Origin: an uncultured Collinsella sp.
Lineage (GTDB): Bacteria > Actinomycetota > Coriobacteriia > Coriobacteriales > Coriobacteriaceae
Assembly: GCA_902494565.1 (NCBI GenBank)
Contig: CABUTN010000061.1
Location: 1-9,269, forward strand
Reading direction: 5' to 3'
DNA length: 9,269 bases
In this document: piece by piece, positions 1-6,172 of the stretch
How positions within the stretch are numbered: position 1 is the first letter of the stretch
Layout of the letters: every line of letters begins with the position of its first letter
The notes under the pieces: model-generated
What the model was told of the DNA's origin: nothing
The model's database searches: none
What the model saw: the letters and a program-made list of their open reading frames with translations, nothing else
Made by a program: the position numbers and the translations under genes

Positions 1-761
1 ACGTAGATGCCAAAGGTGTTGGGCGTGTTGAGCATGGAGCCCTTGGCGGCCTGGGTCTTAAGGTCCATGTACTGCGGCGCCCGCGCAAAGGCGGGGCCGT
101 CGGCGATGAGGTCGTCGCGCACGATAACCACGGTCACGCCCGCGGCGCCGGCGTTTTTCTGCGCGCCGGCGTAGATGAGCCCGTAGCGCTCAACATCGAG
201 CGGCTGCGACAGAAAGCAGCTCGAGACATCTGCGACCAGCGGCACATCGCCACAGTTGGGCAGCTCGTGGTACATGGTGCCAAAGATGGTGTTGTTCTGG
301 CAGATGTAAACGTAGTCGAGCCCGTCGCTCGCGGCCTCGGCGGCAATGCGCGCGTTGATGTCGGCCATGTCGGGGATGCGGTCGAAGTTGGTGTCCTCGG
401 AGCTCGCGAGCAGCACGGCCTCGCCGTACTTGTCGGCTTCTTTGTATGCCTTGTTGGCAAAGTTGCCGGTCACGATGTAGCCGGCGCGGCCGCGGTGCAT
501 GAGGTTCATGGGGATGCCCGCAAACTGCAGCGTGGCGCCGCCCTGCAAAAACAGGACGCGGTAGTTGTTGGGGATGCTCAGCAGGCGGCGCAGAGTTGCC
601 TCAGCGTCATCGATGATCTGCTGGTACATGCTAGATCGATGGCTCATCTCGAGCACGGACATGCCGCAACCGCGGTAGTCCATCATCTCGTCGGCGATCT
701 CGGCGAGCACGCTTGTGGGCAGTGCGGCCGGGCCAGCTGAGAAGTTGTGCACACGTGCCAT
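1..761 (-). CDS. serC: Phosphoserine aminotransferase SerC, N-terminal 253 residues (3' end outside the window)
   Basis: Class V PLP-dependent aminotransferase that converts 3-phosphohydroxypyruvate plus glutamate to phosphoserine in cytoplasmic serine biosynthesis, and also acts in the vitamin B6 route in some bacteria. Seen: the N-terminal signature NFSAGPAALP (residues 6-15), MSHRS (39-43), the PLP-phosphate loop QGGAT (73-77), ADVSS with Asp178 for the pyridine nitrogen, and the Schiff-base lysine Lys202 in GAQKNAG. NTPNTF (245-250) matches the family's substrate-binding stretch. The family is about 360 residues long, so roughly two thirds are here and the frame runs off the left edge without a break. 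The start is ATG at 761, with GAGGGG (771-776) nine bases upstream. It lies downstream of the helicase gene on the same strand, but a 138-base gap with its own promoter candidate argues for separate transcription. The family call is near certain. Confidence 0.97.
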   Translation of the reverse strand, partial: MARVHNFSAGPAALPTSVLAEIADEMMDYRGCGMSVLEMSHRSSMYQQIIDDAEATLRRLLSIPNNYRVLFLQGGATLQFAGIPMNLMHRGRAGYIVTGNFANKAYKEADKYGEAVLLASSEDTNFDRIPDMADINARIAAEAASDGLDYVYICQNNTIFGTMYHELPNCGDVPLVADVSSCFLSQPLDVERYGLIYAGAQKNAGAAGVTVVIVRDDLIADGPAFARAPQYMDLKTQAAKGSMLNTPNTFGIY

Positions 762-770
762 CTTCTAGTT

Positions 771-776
771 CCCCTC
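771..776 (-). promoter_or_regulatory. Ribosome binding site of serC
   Basis: GAGGGG on the minus strand, nine bases before the ATG at 761. It fixes this start, because the conserved NFSAGP signature begins only five codons later. Confidence 0.75.
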
Positions 777-799
777 GTAGTCGTTTGAACGTTCGGGAT

Positions 800-808
800 A
801 CTTTAGCA
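800..808 (-). promoter_or_regulatory. Possible extended -10 element for serC
   Basis: The minus strand reads TGCTAAAGT (808 to 800), that is TG-n-TAAAGT, about 38 bases before the serC start. No convincing -35 hexamer lies 16-18 bases upstream, so an extended -10 promoter is the best reading. The call rests on one motif and is weak. Confidence 0.3.
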
Positions 809-899
809 CAGTGGAGCGCCGGGCGCGACCGCATCACGGTAAAACTCGAGTGCGCCGCTATGATTTACAGGATGGTTACATGGAAGACTTGGCGCTAGC

Positions 900-2642
900 C
901 TATATCACCGGGATGTACCGTGACAAATACTCCTTGAGCGCCGGGTCGCATACATAAAGAAACGTTCCCAGCATGCCGCGCGTCATGAGAACGTAGTAGG
1001 CGTTGACGATGATCTTTCGCAGGTCATCGTCGCTTGCCTTTTTCTTTGCGACGGCATCTTTGAAATTCGCTTTGTTAACGCAGACAGCTTCTTTATCGGT
1101 GTCGTAGTAAATGTCTGGCCCCAGAATTACGAATCCGTAATTGAGGTCGTAGCCCTGCACCGTGTGGATGCATCCAACCTCGTTGACGGCGTTGGGGGAG
1201 TTAACCCAATCCTTTTGACTCGAGTTCCAGCGTTTAGGGATACCCTCAATGACGATGTCGAACGCGTCTTTGTGTTTCTTCGTTTCCCACTTCCACGCAA
1301 AGCCTGCCGTCATGCGGGATAGACCAACTTCTTCATCCTTGGCTTGCTGTAGGGAACAGAAATCCTCAAATCGGTCGACGATTCCAAACTGGTATCTGGG
1401 GATATCGTTGTCCGGATCCCCGGCTCGCGAATCGTAAGGCTCCGATGAAAAGAGTTCGTTGAACTTCATGCCGGTATGCATGTACGCCTTGTTGTCGAGT
1501 AAGTCATAGACAAAATCGAGGTATTCGTCACCACCGCGTACGCGCATTTGTGTGCTTAGGCTGAACTCTTCAGTTTCAATGCCCGCTTCTTCGAGTTGGT
1601 TGAGTCGCTGCTCAAGGCCATCTCGGTTGAGTCCCGATGCGCGGACTTGCTGTTTGGGGTCATAGAACAGGTACGCCTTGTCGCAGCATTTGAAAATCCA
1701 ATCCACCTGGTTACTCGTGCGCGGCAAGTTGAGTCGTTCGCATGTGTTGTAGAAAGCTCCGATGCCGGCGCCGGCGGTCAAGTAGTTTCCCAGCCGGTGC
1801 GCCTCGTCGACAAGCAAGATGTCATACCGATCGTTTTTTGTGACGTCGCTGGGGCTCAGGATGTCGCCGGGCTTTAACCCGGGGAGGAAGTGCGTGAGTT
1901 TTTTGAGCGTCTTGCTCAGAGACTCCATGGGCGTCACGAAGCCGACCCGCAGACCGGAAAGGTTCGGCTCATTTTTGATTTTGAACATGAGACTGATGGC
2001 GAGGATTGTTTTGCCTGTTCCTGGCGCGCCGTTCACGACGGTTACGCGTTCTTTCTTGGGACCGCCGTGTTTAATGTCTTCATGCTCTTGCTCGAGCCGC
2101 CTGTAAATCGCCTCAATCGTTTCGTATTGATCGGGCGTGAGCGTTTTGAAGGGCGAGAATTTGAACAGGTCAGTGTTCTCGAGCTCTTCGATGGGGTGAA
2201 TCGCATAGTTTTCTTCGCGTAGTTTTGTCCATAGCGTTCGGAACTTCTGGCGGTACTGAGGCCGCTCAAAGTAATCGAATTGGGCATAGCCATTGTTGGC
2301 ATTGGTGACTTGGTATTTTTCATCGGCGCAGAACAGTTCAATAAGTCGATTCTCGAACTCGAACGTTGCGGATTGGTTGAAGGTGGGATTGTCAATCAGA
2401 AGGGTCCGGTCGAAGTCTTTGTCCACGTTTGCGGCGTGTTGCTTCATGCGGCGTCGATAATTGGTCGTTTGACCGATGTACGCCGTTTTGTTTTTGCTGT
2501 TGGTCAGGATATAGAGAACAGGCCAGCTTTCGTCGTGGTGCGACCCTGGCTTTGGCGTGCCAAAGTCCTGCAGCGATTCGCTTGTCTCGAAGGGCTGGGG
2601 CAGGGGGAGCGTGTATTGCCGAAGGGCGAACTCGTTACTCAT
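900..2642 (-). CDS. GIY-YIG nuclease fused to a DUF2075 / Schlafen-group-3-type SF1 helicase
   Basis: A 580-residue two-domain protein. Residues about 41-105 form a GIY-YIG endonuclease domain: LYIL (43-46), AYIG (54-57), basic NYRRRMKQH (61-69) and an acidic FENRLIE segment (96-102) that should supply the metal-binding Glu. Residues about 165-575 are an SF1 helicase of the DUF2075 family (Pfam PF09848, related to the Schlafen group 3 helicase domain): Walker A GAPGTGKT (205-212), Walker B VDEAH (278-282), FYDPKQQ (326-332), STQMRVRGGDEY (363-374), HTVQG (493-497) and a motif-VI-like VLMTRG (551-556). All ATPase motifs look intact. The frame is open to 2744, but ATG at 2642 is preferred: the upstream part overlaps the mazG-like frame and lacks family residues. 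ATG at 2654 is an alternative. Base composition is lower in GC than its neighbours (27 of 60 at 1021-1080). A role in defence or DNA processing is inferred. Confidence 0.9.
   Translation of the reverse strand: MSNEFALRQYTLPLPQPFETSESLQDFGTPKPGSHHDESWPVLYILTNSKNKTAYIGQTTNYRRRMKQHAANVDKDFDRTLLIDNPTFNQSATFEFENRLIELFCADEKYQVTNANNGYAQFDYFERPQYRQKFRTLWTKLREENYAIHPIEELENTDLFKFSPFKTLTPDQYETIEAIYRRLEQEHEDIKHGGPKKERVTVVNGAPGTGKTILAISLMFKIKNEPNLSGLRVGFVTPMESLSKTLKKLTHFLPGLKPGDILSPSDVTKNDRYDILLVDEAHRLGNYLTAGAGIGAFYNTCERLNLPRTSNQVDWIFKCCDKAYLFYDPKQQVRASGLNRDGLEQRLNQLEEAGIETEEFSLSTQMRVRGGDEYLDFVYDLLDNKAYMHTGMKFNELFSSEPYDSRAGDPDNDIPRYQFGIVDRFEDFCSLQQAKDEEVGLSRMTAGFAWKWETKKHKDAFDIVIEGIPKRWNSSQKDWVNSPNAVNEVGCIHTVQGYDLNYGFVILGPDIYYDTDKEAVCVNKANFKDAVAKKKASDDDLRKIIVNAYYVLMTRGMLGTFLYVCDPALKEYLSRYIPVI
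2635..2642 (-). promoter_or_regulatory. Eight-base stop/start overlap, probable translational coupling
   Basis: The minus strand reads ATGAGTAA: ATG (2642-2640) starts the helicase gene and TAA (2637-2635) ends the mazG-like gene in another frame. No clear Shine-Dalgarno precedes the helicase ATG, so re-initiation by ribosomes finishing mazG is the likely mode of translation. Confidence 0.65.
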
Positions 2643-2991
2643 GGTGGTCCGCATTTCTGTATTCGTCAGATGATGCATCGACGGGGTAGCGCTCGCCATT
2701 GCGTTTGAGCTTGGACGAAAGCGCCGCTGGTAGGTCGATTTCATTTAAATCTGCGAAACGCAGAAGGAAAAGGAGCGTGTCGGCGACTTCGTCTTCGATG
2801 GCTTGGCGTTGCTCGGTTTCTTCGAACATTTCTGCAATGCGTTCGTCGCTCATAAAACGAAAGAGCTGAAGGAGCTCGGAGGACTCAGTTGCCATGCCGA
2901 TGGCAAGCTCTTTTGGCGTGTGATATTTGCGCCAGTCGCGTGCATCACAAAAGTCCCTGACTTGTTCCGCCATGGCATCGAGCTTATCCAT
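2635..2991 (-). CDS. MazG-like nucleotide pyrophosphohydrolase (all-alpha NTP-PPase)
   Basis: A 118-residue cytoplasmic protein of the all-alpha NTP pyrophosphatase superfamily, nearest in layout to the short RS21-C6/dCTPase (DCTPP1) type rather than full-length MazG. These enzymes cleave (d)NTPs to (d)NMP and PPi. Seen: an N-terminal helix with DFCDARDW (13-20), HTPKELA (24-30), the metal-binding ExxE (Glu36, Glu39 in ATESSELL), then ExxD (Glu68, Asp71 in EDEVADTLLFLLRFAD), and KRNGERYP (96-103), the typical C-terminal K-x-x-RYP region. All four expected acidic ligands are present and the length is normal for the short family. The start is ATG at 2991, with a G-run Shine-Dalgarno nine bases away. 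It is the first gene of an operon with the GIY-YIG/helicase gene: its TAA lies inside the next gene's first codons (ATGAGTAA). Substrate preference cannot be told from sequence. Confidence 0.9.
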   Translation of the reverse strand: MDKLDAMAEQVRDFCDARDWRKYHTPKELAIGMATESSELLQLFRFMSDERIAEMFEETEQRQAIEDEVADTLLFLLRFADLNEIDLPAALSSKLKRNGERYPVDASSDEYRNADHHE

Positions 2992-3000
2992 CGTCCGTAA

Positions 3001-3008
3001 CCCCCCCT
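3001..3008 (-). promoter_or_regulatory. G-run ribosome binding site of the mazG-like gene
   Basis: The minus strand reads AGGGGGGG (seven G), nine bases before the ATG at 2991. It serves as the Shine-Dalgarno and is also a homopolymer tract. Confidence 0.55.
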
Positions 3009-3023
3009 GATGTTCATTGTTTT

Positions 3024-3052
3024 ATTATGGCCGTATCTGGGATTTATTGCAC
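3024..3052 (-). promoter_or_regulatory. Candidate promoter of the mazG/helicase operon
   Basis: On the minus strand, GTGCAA (3052-3047) is followed by a 17-base spacer and CATAAT (3029-3024). The -10 matches five of six consensus bases and the -35 only three of six. A transcript would start near 3017, giving a leader of about 25 bases. Confidence 0.35.
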
Positions 3053-3106
3053 ATCATTTGGGGCGTGCGGTTTTTCGGTCGCGATTGGTCGGTAGGAAGT
3101 TTCACC

Positions 3107-3328
3107 ATGAAGATCGAAGTTGATGCAGATCGGCTGCGCGAGAGCCTGCTCGACCGCGCGGGGAGTGCGGCGGGCGTGGGCTTTCCGGCCGCCATGCTCG
3201 ACGTAGTGGATATCGAGGATGAGTCGCCCCAAGAACTCCTAGCTCGAGCCGAACGCGAAGGCCTCGACCTCCGAGACTTTGCCGTCGACGATGAGGGCGA
3301 CGGTTATGACACGGACGAGGACTGGTAG
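3107..3328 (+). CDS. Small acidic protein of unknown function (73 residues)
   Basis: I do not recognise this family. The 73-residue product has no signal peptide, membrane segment or cysteine. It opens MKIEVDADRL, has a central helix-prone stretch PQELLARAEREGLDL (41-55), and ends in a strongly acidic tail, DDEGDGYDTDEDW (61-73). ATG at 3107 is preferred because AGGAAG (3094-3099) lies seven bases before it; the in-frame ATG at 3017 would add an AT-rich stretch with no ribosome binding site. High third-position GC supports real coding and contrasts with the adjacent mazG/helicase pair, so this gene probably belongs to the native chromosome. It is divergent from mazG and convergent with the antiporter gene. 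The acidic tail could mimic nucleic acid or bind cations, but nothing in the sequence decides this. Confidence 0.65.
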   Translation: MKIEVDADRLRESLLDRAGSAAGVGFPAAMLDVVDIEDESPQELLARAEREGLDLRDFAVDDEGDGYDTDEDW

Positions 3329-3347
3329 CCGCGATTGAACTTCAACC

Positions 3348-3443
3348 CCATCCCCTTAATAACTTGCGGTGAAATAGGGACTGAAATGGCTGTTCAGAAG
3401 CCTATTCAATCCCTATTTCACCGCAACTTATGGGTGGGGATGG
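3348..3443. repeat. Long inverted repeat / stem-loop between convergent genes
   Basis: Perfect 17-base arms (TTGCGGTGAAATAGGGA at 3364-3380, its complement at 3410-3426) surround a 29-base loop with a smaller hairpin, CTGAA/TTCAG. The symmetry resumes further out: CCATCCCC (3348-3355) pairs with GGGGATGG (3436-3443), separated from the main stem by 8 and 9 unpaired bases. The element ends one base before the antiporter stop codon (3444-3446) and starts 20 bases after the small acidic gene. No T-tract follows on either strand, so it is not a textbook intrinsic terminator, although it could still stop transcription in both directions. It may be a mobile palindromic repeat. Confidence 0.8.
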
Positions 3444-5045
3444 CTACGACGCCAGTGTGGCGATGACGGCTTCGTCGCCGGCGTATATTAGGGTGTTGCC
3501 ATCGGGAATGATTGTTTGGCCGTCGCGCTTGAGCATCACCACAATAAACGGATGTTTGCCTTGTGGCACGTCGCGCAGGCGCTGGCCGGCCAGGCGACCG
3601 TGGGGCGTCACAGTGACCTCGCGCAGCGTAACTTCGGCACGCTCTTCAAACGTCGGCGCGGCCATCACCAGCAGATCGCCTTCCTGGATCACGGTGTCGC
3701 CATTGGGCAGTACCGGGTGCGCCCCGTCGCGCAGCACCAGGACCACGAGCATGTTTGTGGCGCTGCCAATGTCCGCGAGCGAGCGCCCGGCAAACGGATG
3801 TCCAGCACCAACCTTGAGCTTTACAAACGACATACCGTCCTCGTCGCGGTAGTCGTTAAAGGTGCGGCGCACGTCGCCGGTCGCATCGATCATATCGAGC
3901 TTCTTCGCCACCGCCGGCAGCAGCGAGCCCTGCACCACAATGCTCGACACGGCAATCACAAATACCAGGTCAAACAAGTCGTGACCGCCGGGAACGCCGG
4001 CAACCACGGCAAAGAGACTAAAGACGACCGAAGCTGCTCCGCGCAGGCCCGCCCAGCTTACGAGCGCGACCTGGCGGGGGTTCGTCTTAAAGGGCGCCAG
4101 GAGTACGCCGACGGCGATGGGGCGGCTCGCGAAGAGCATAAACGCCATGAGCGCCAGGCCCGGCAGCAGCATCTGCGGCAGGCGTGCGGGCGTCACGAGC
4201 AGGCCGAGCAAGAAGAAGATCGTCATCTCGGCCATCTCGGTGAGGGTGTCAAAGAAGTGCGCCATCTCGACCTTGCCGGTGATGTCGCTGGCGCCCAGTA
4301 CAATGCCGGCCAGGTATACAGCCAAAAAGCCGTTGCCGCCCAGGTAGCTCGGCAGCGCGTAGGCGACGATGGCCACGGCGAACAAAAAGATAGTCTGCGC
4401 GCCCTCGGCCGTTGCGTGCGCGCGTTCAATCAGGCGGCTGGATGACCAGCCGATGGCAAGACCCAAACCTACGCCCAGGATGATTTGCTTGGCCAGCAGC
4501 ACGGGGATGTTAATTTCGCCGCCGGCCGCGAGTGCGGCGGGCACGGCGGTGAGCATGTAGGCGACGGGGTCGTTGGAGCCCGATTCGACCTCGAGCAGCG
4601 AGTCGGTGCCGCCCTTCAGCGAAAGGTTGTGCTCGCGCAGCACGCTAAAGACGCTGGCTGCGTCGGTGGATGCTACAACCGATCCCAGCAGCAGGCCGTC
4701 GATCCAGCCGAACCCCAGCGCGAAGTGGGCGAACACGCCGGTGATGCCGGCAGTGATGACGACGCCGAGCGCGCTCAGCAGCACCGCCGGCGCAGCGACG
4801 GGCTTGGCGCGGTCGATATTGGTGTTAAAGCCGCCGTAGAACATGATGAACAGCAGCGCCGTGCTGCAGACGGTTTCGGTGAGCGCGTAGTCGCTAAAGT
4901 CGATATGCGCCGGGCCGTTGACGCCCAACAGCATGCCGAGCGCGATAAAGATGAGCAGGGTGGGGAAGGGGAGCTTTTTGCCGACGGGTTTGATGGTCAG
5001 GCACAGAATAATGACGAGGCCGATAAAGAGAAGAATCTGGTTCAT
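3444..5045 (-). CDS. CPA1-family cation/proton antiporter with two C-terminal RCK_C domains (NhaP2-like)
   Basis: A 533-residue inner-membrane antiporter resembling the NhaP2 group, which exchanges K+ or Na+ for H+. The N-terminal 385 residues contain about a dozen hydrophobic helices. Seen: ASTDAASVFSVL (125-136) in the ion-binding region, ESGSNDPVAY (154-163) with the Asn158-Asp159 pair typical of electroneutral CPA1 exchangers, and WAGLRGAASV (331-340), the family's GLRGA motif. Two cytoplasmic RCK_C (TrkA_C) folds follow, about 404-470 and 471-532; both contain the G-x-x-L-x-D/R-V and P-x-G-(D/N)-T-x-I-x-x-GD pattern (447-457 and 514-524). E. coli NhaP2 carries one such domain plus a CorC-type domain, so the tandem arrangement differs. 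The start is the only reasonable ATG; CAGGAG (5058-5063) is 12 bases upstream, rather far. Ion specificity cannot be read from sequence. Confidence 0.93.
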   Translation of the reverse strand: MNQILLFIGLVIILCLTIKPVGKKLPFPTLLIFIALGMLLGVNGPAHIDFSDYALTETVCSTALLFIMFYGGFNTNIDRAKPVAAPAVLLSALGVVITAGITGVFAHFALGFGWIDGLLLGSVVASTDAASVFSVLREHNLSLKGGTDSLLEVESGSNDPVAYMLTAVPAALAAGGEINIPVLLAKQIILGVGLGLAIGWSSSRLIERAHATAEGAQTIFLFAVAIVAYALPSYLGGNGFLAVYLAGIVLGASDITGKVEMAHFFDTLTEMAEMTIFFLLGLLVTPARLPQMLLPGLALMAFMLFASRPIAVGVLLAPFKTNPRQVALVSWAGLRGAASVVFSLFAVVAGVPGGHDLFDLVFVIAVSSIVVQGSLLPAVAKKLDMIDATGDVRRTFNDYRDEDGMSFVKLKVGAGHPFAGRSLADIGSATNMLVVLVLRDGAHPVLPNGDTVIQEGDLLVMAAPTFEERAEVTLREVTVTPHGRLAGQRLRDVPQGKHPFIVVMLKRDGQTIIPDGNTLIYAGDEAVIATLAS

Positions 5046-5057
5046 AGGGAGTGTCCG

Positions 5058-5063
5058 CTCCTG
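5058..5063 (-). promoter_or_regulatory. Ribosome binding site of the antiporter gene, wide spacing
   Basis: The minus strand reads CAGGAG, 12 bases before the ATG at 5045. That is wider than the usual 5-9 bases, which suggests modest translation. No better site or start is visible. Confidence 0.5.
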
Positions 5064-5159
5064 GGTGGTTGGCGTGGCACGGTCAGTTGTCTGCGGTTAT
5101 TTGTACCCAAAGATGGTGGGTTTATGGGGTTGGATTGCGGGCATGCGCGATATCGTCAT

Positions 5160-5174
5160 AGACGGCTGCCGTCT
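5160..5174. repeat. Perfect 7-1-7 palindrome in the divergent intergenic region
   Basis: AGACGGC T GCCGTCT. It lies between the divergent antiporter and phosphatase genes, about 20 bases upstream of the phosphatase -35 candidate. A DNA-binding site fits better than an RNA hairpin, because the full pairing leaves only one central base. Confidence 0.5.
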
Positions 5175-5194
5175 TTGCCTCTGCTCGGAAACCC

Positions 5195-5223
5195 TTTCCA
5201 GCTTTATTGCAACGGAGTACAAT
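5195..5223 (+). promoter_or_regulatory. Candidate sigma-70-type promoter of the phosphatase gene
   Basis: TTTCCA (5195-5200), exactly 17 bases, then TACAAT (5218-5223). Four of six -35 bases and five of six -10 bases match consensus. Transcription would start near 5230, placing the palindrome at 5235-5248 just inside the transcript. Confidence 0.5.
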
Positions 5224-5234
5224 GGGTAACGTTT

Positions 5235-5248
5235 AAGTTCAACTTGAA
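5235..5248. promoter_or_regulatory. Overlapping palindromes just downstream of the phosphatase promoter (operator candidate)
   Basis: Two interlocked 5-1-5 inverted repeats: AAGTTCAACTT (5235-5245) and TTCAACTTGAA (5238-5248). Their position immediately after the predicted start of transcription suits a repressor site. The minus-strand reading TTCAAGTTGAACTT loosely resembles CAAGTT-type boxes of MerR/SoxR regulators, but no such regulator is encoded here. Confidence 0.35.
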
Positions 5249-5255
5249 GTTTTAG

Positions 5256-5280
5256 TTGCGGCGCCGGGCTTCGGCCGCAA
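5256..5280 (+). other. Leader hairpin directly upstream of the phosphatase ribosome binding site
   Basis: TTGCGG (5256-5261) pairs with CCGCAA (5275-5280), with an inner CCG/CGG pairing around a GGCTT loop. The stem ends three bases before AAGGAGAGG (5284-5292). No T-run follows, so a terminator is unlikely; a translational or mRNA-stability element is possible. Confidence 0.4.
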
Positions 5281-5298
5281 TGCAAGGAGAGGCGTACC

Positions 5299-6138
5299 AT
5301 GGCGATCTATGTGACATCTGATGCTCACGGGCACGTGCGTGCGCTTGACGAGGCCCTGTCTAAGATCTCGCTGACGTCCGACGACACGCTGTACGTGCTG
5401 GGCGACATGATCGATCGCGGGCCCGATCCGGTCGGCGTTATTAAGCTCGTGCGCTCGCTGCCCAACGCCCGCGTGCTCAAGGGTAATCACGAGCAGATCA
5501 TGCTCGATGCCATCATTGGCCAGGATCCGCTCGATGCCGAGACCTGGGATATCAACGGTGGCTGGACGACGCGCGAGCAGCTCAACGACATGGAATTTGA
5601 GGCATACGAGGAGCTCGTGCGATGGATGGCCGCGCTGCCGCTCTACGCAGTGGTCGAGACCGAGGAGCGCCCGTATCTGCTGGTACATGCTGGAATCGAG
5701 ATGAAGGCGGCGCGTGCGTTTTTGCTTGAGCATGGCGTCGATTGTGCCGATGGCGTCGGTGCGGTGAGTGCCGATCGCGAGCTGCTGCAGCAGATGCTCG
5801 CGGTGCAGTCGTCCGATGACCTGCTGTGGATTCGTCACGGCTATTGGGATGTGCCGACCGGGCTGCTTTCTACCGAGGGCAAGGGCCCGGTCGTGGTGAG
5901 CGGTCACACGCCCACGGTATCGCTTGGGCGCTATTGCGAGGTTGGCGGCCTGGCAGGGCTCGATGAGGAGTCGGGCCGCGGGCAGATTGTGCGCCTGGGT
6001 GGCGAGGATACCGCTGGTGTGCCCGATCGCATCGATATCGATTGCGCCGCCGCCACCGGCTCCGAGTTTGGCCGCGTGGGCATCCTGCGGCTCGATGATG
6101 GGGCGGAGTTCTACGCGAATATCAACCCGGGCGAATAA
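5299..6138 (+). CDS. Calcineurin-like metallophosphoesterase (PPP-type phosphatase / diadenosine-tetraphosphate-hydrolase-like)
   Basis: A 279-residue cytoplasmic two-metal phosphoesterase. The metal ligands are in the family order: Asp8 and His10 in SDAHGH, GDMIDRG (35-41) with Asp36, Asp39 and Arg40, GNHE (62-65) with Asn63 and His64, LLVHAGI (127-133) with His130, and VSGHTP (200-205) with His203. This is the arrangement of bacterial PPP-type phosphatases (PrpA/PrpE) and symmetrical Ap4A hydrolases, so the substrate may be a phosphoprotein or a dinucleoside polyphosphate. The first motif has Ser-Asp-Ala-His where GDIHG is more usual, but the ligands are unchanged. AAGGAGAGG (5284-5292), six bases before the ATG, fixes the start. 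It is a single gene, divergent from the antiporter, with its own promoter candidate. The C-terminal 70 residues are less conserved in look. No signal peptide is visible. Confidence 0.92.
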   Translation: MAIYVTSDAHGHVRALDEALSKISLTSDDTLYVLGDMIDRGPDPVGVIKLVRSLPNARVLKGNHEQIMLDAIIGQDPLDAETWDINGGWTTREQLNDMEFEAYEELVRWMAALPLYAVVETEERPYLLVHAGIEMKAARAFLLEHGVDCADGVGAVSADRELLQQMLAVQSSDDLLWIRHGYWDVPTGLLSTEGKGPVVVSGHTPTVSLGRYCEVGGLAGLDEESGRGQIVRLGGEDTAGVPDRIDIDCAAATGSEFGRVGILRLDDGAEFYANINPGE

Positions 6139-6145
6139 CCTTGTT

Positions 6146-6167
6146 CCGCCGTTCTACCGAACGGCGG
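6146..6167 (+). terminator. GC-rich stem-loop after the phosphatase gene
   Basis: CCGCCGTT (6146-6153), loop CTACCG, AACGGCGG (6160-6167): a perfect eight-pair stem starting eight bases after the stop codon. The position suits a terminator, but TCACG follows instead of a T-run, so termination may be weak or factor-assisted. Confidence 0.55.
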
Positions 6168-6172
6168 TCACG

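Noticed and set aside
2643..2744. A 34-residue N-terminal extension of the nuclease-helicase
   Set aside because: It overlaps mazG coding in another frame, has no ribosome binding site and adds no family residues; ATG at 2642 gives the expected domain start.
3017..3106. A 30-residue upstream extension of the small acidic protein
   Set aside because: It is AT-rich with aromatic residues, has no ribosome binding site at 3017 and overlaps the mazG promoter; ATG at 3107 has AGGAAG at good spacing.
3364..3426. CRISPR array or two-spacer remnant
   Set aside because: The copies are inverted, not direct, only two are present, and no cas gene is near.
3516..4445. A 309-codon plus-strand open frame opposite the antiporter
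   Set aside because: Its composition is rich in His, Gln and Arg and matches no fold; the minus-strand antiporter explains the region fully.
6146..6167. Confident intrinsic terminator
   Set aside because: The stem is good but no T-tract follows on either strand, so it is reported only with moderate confidence.
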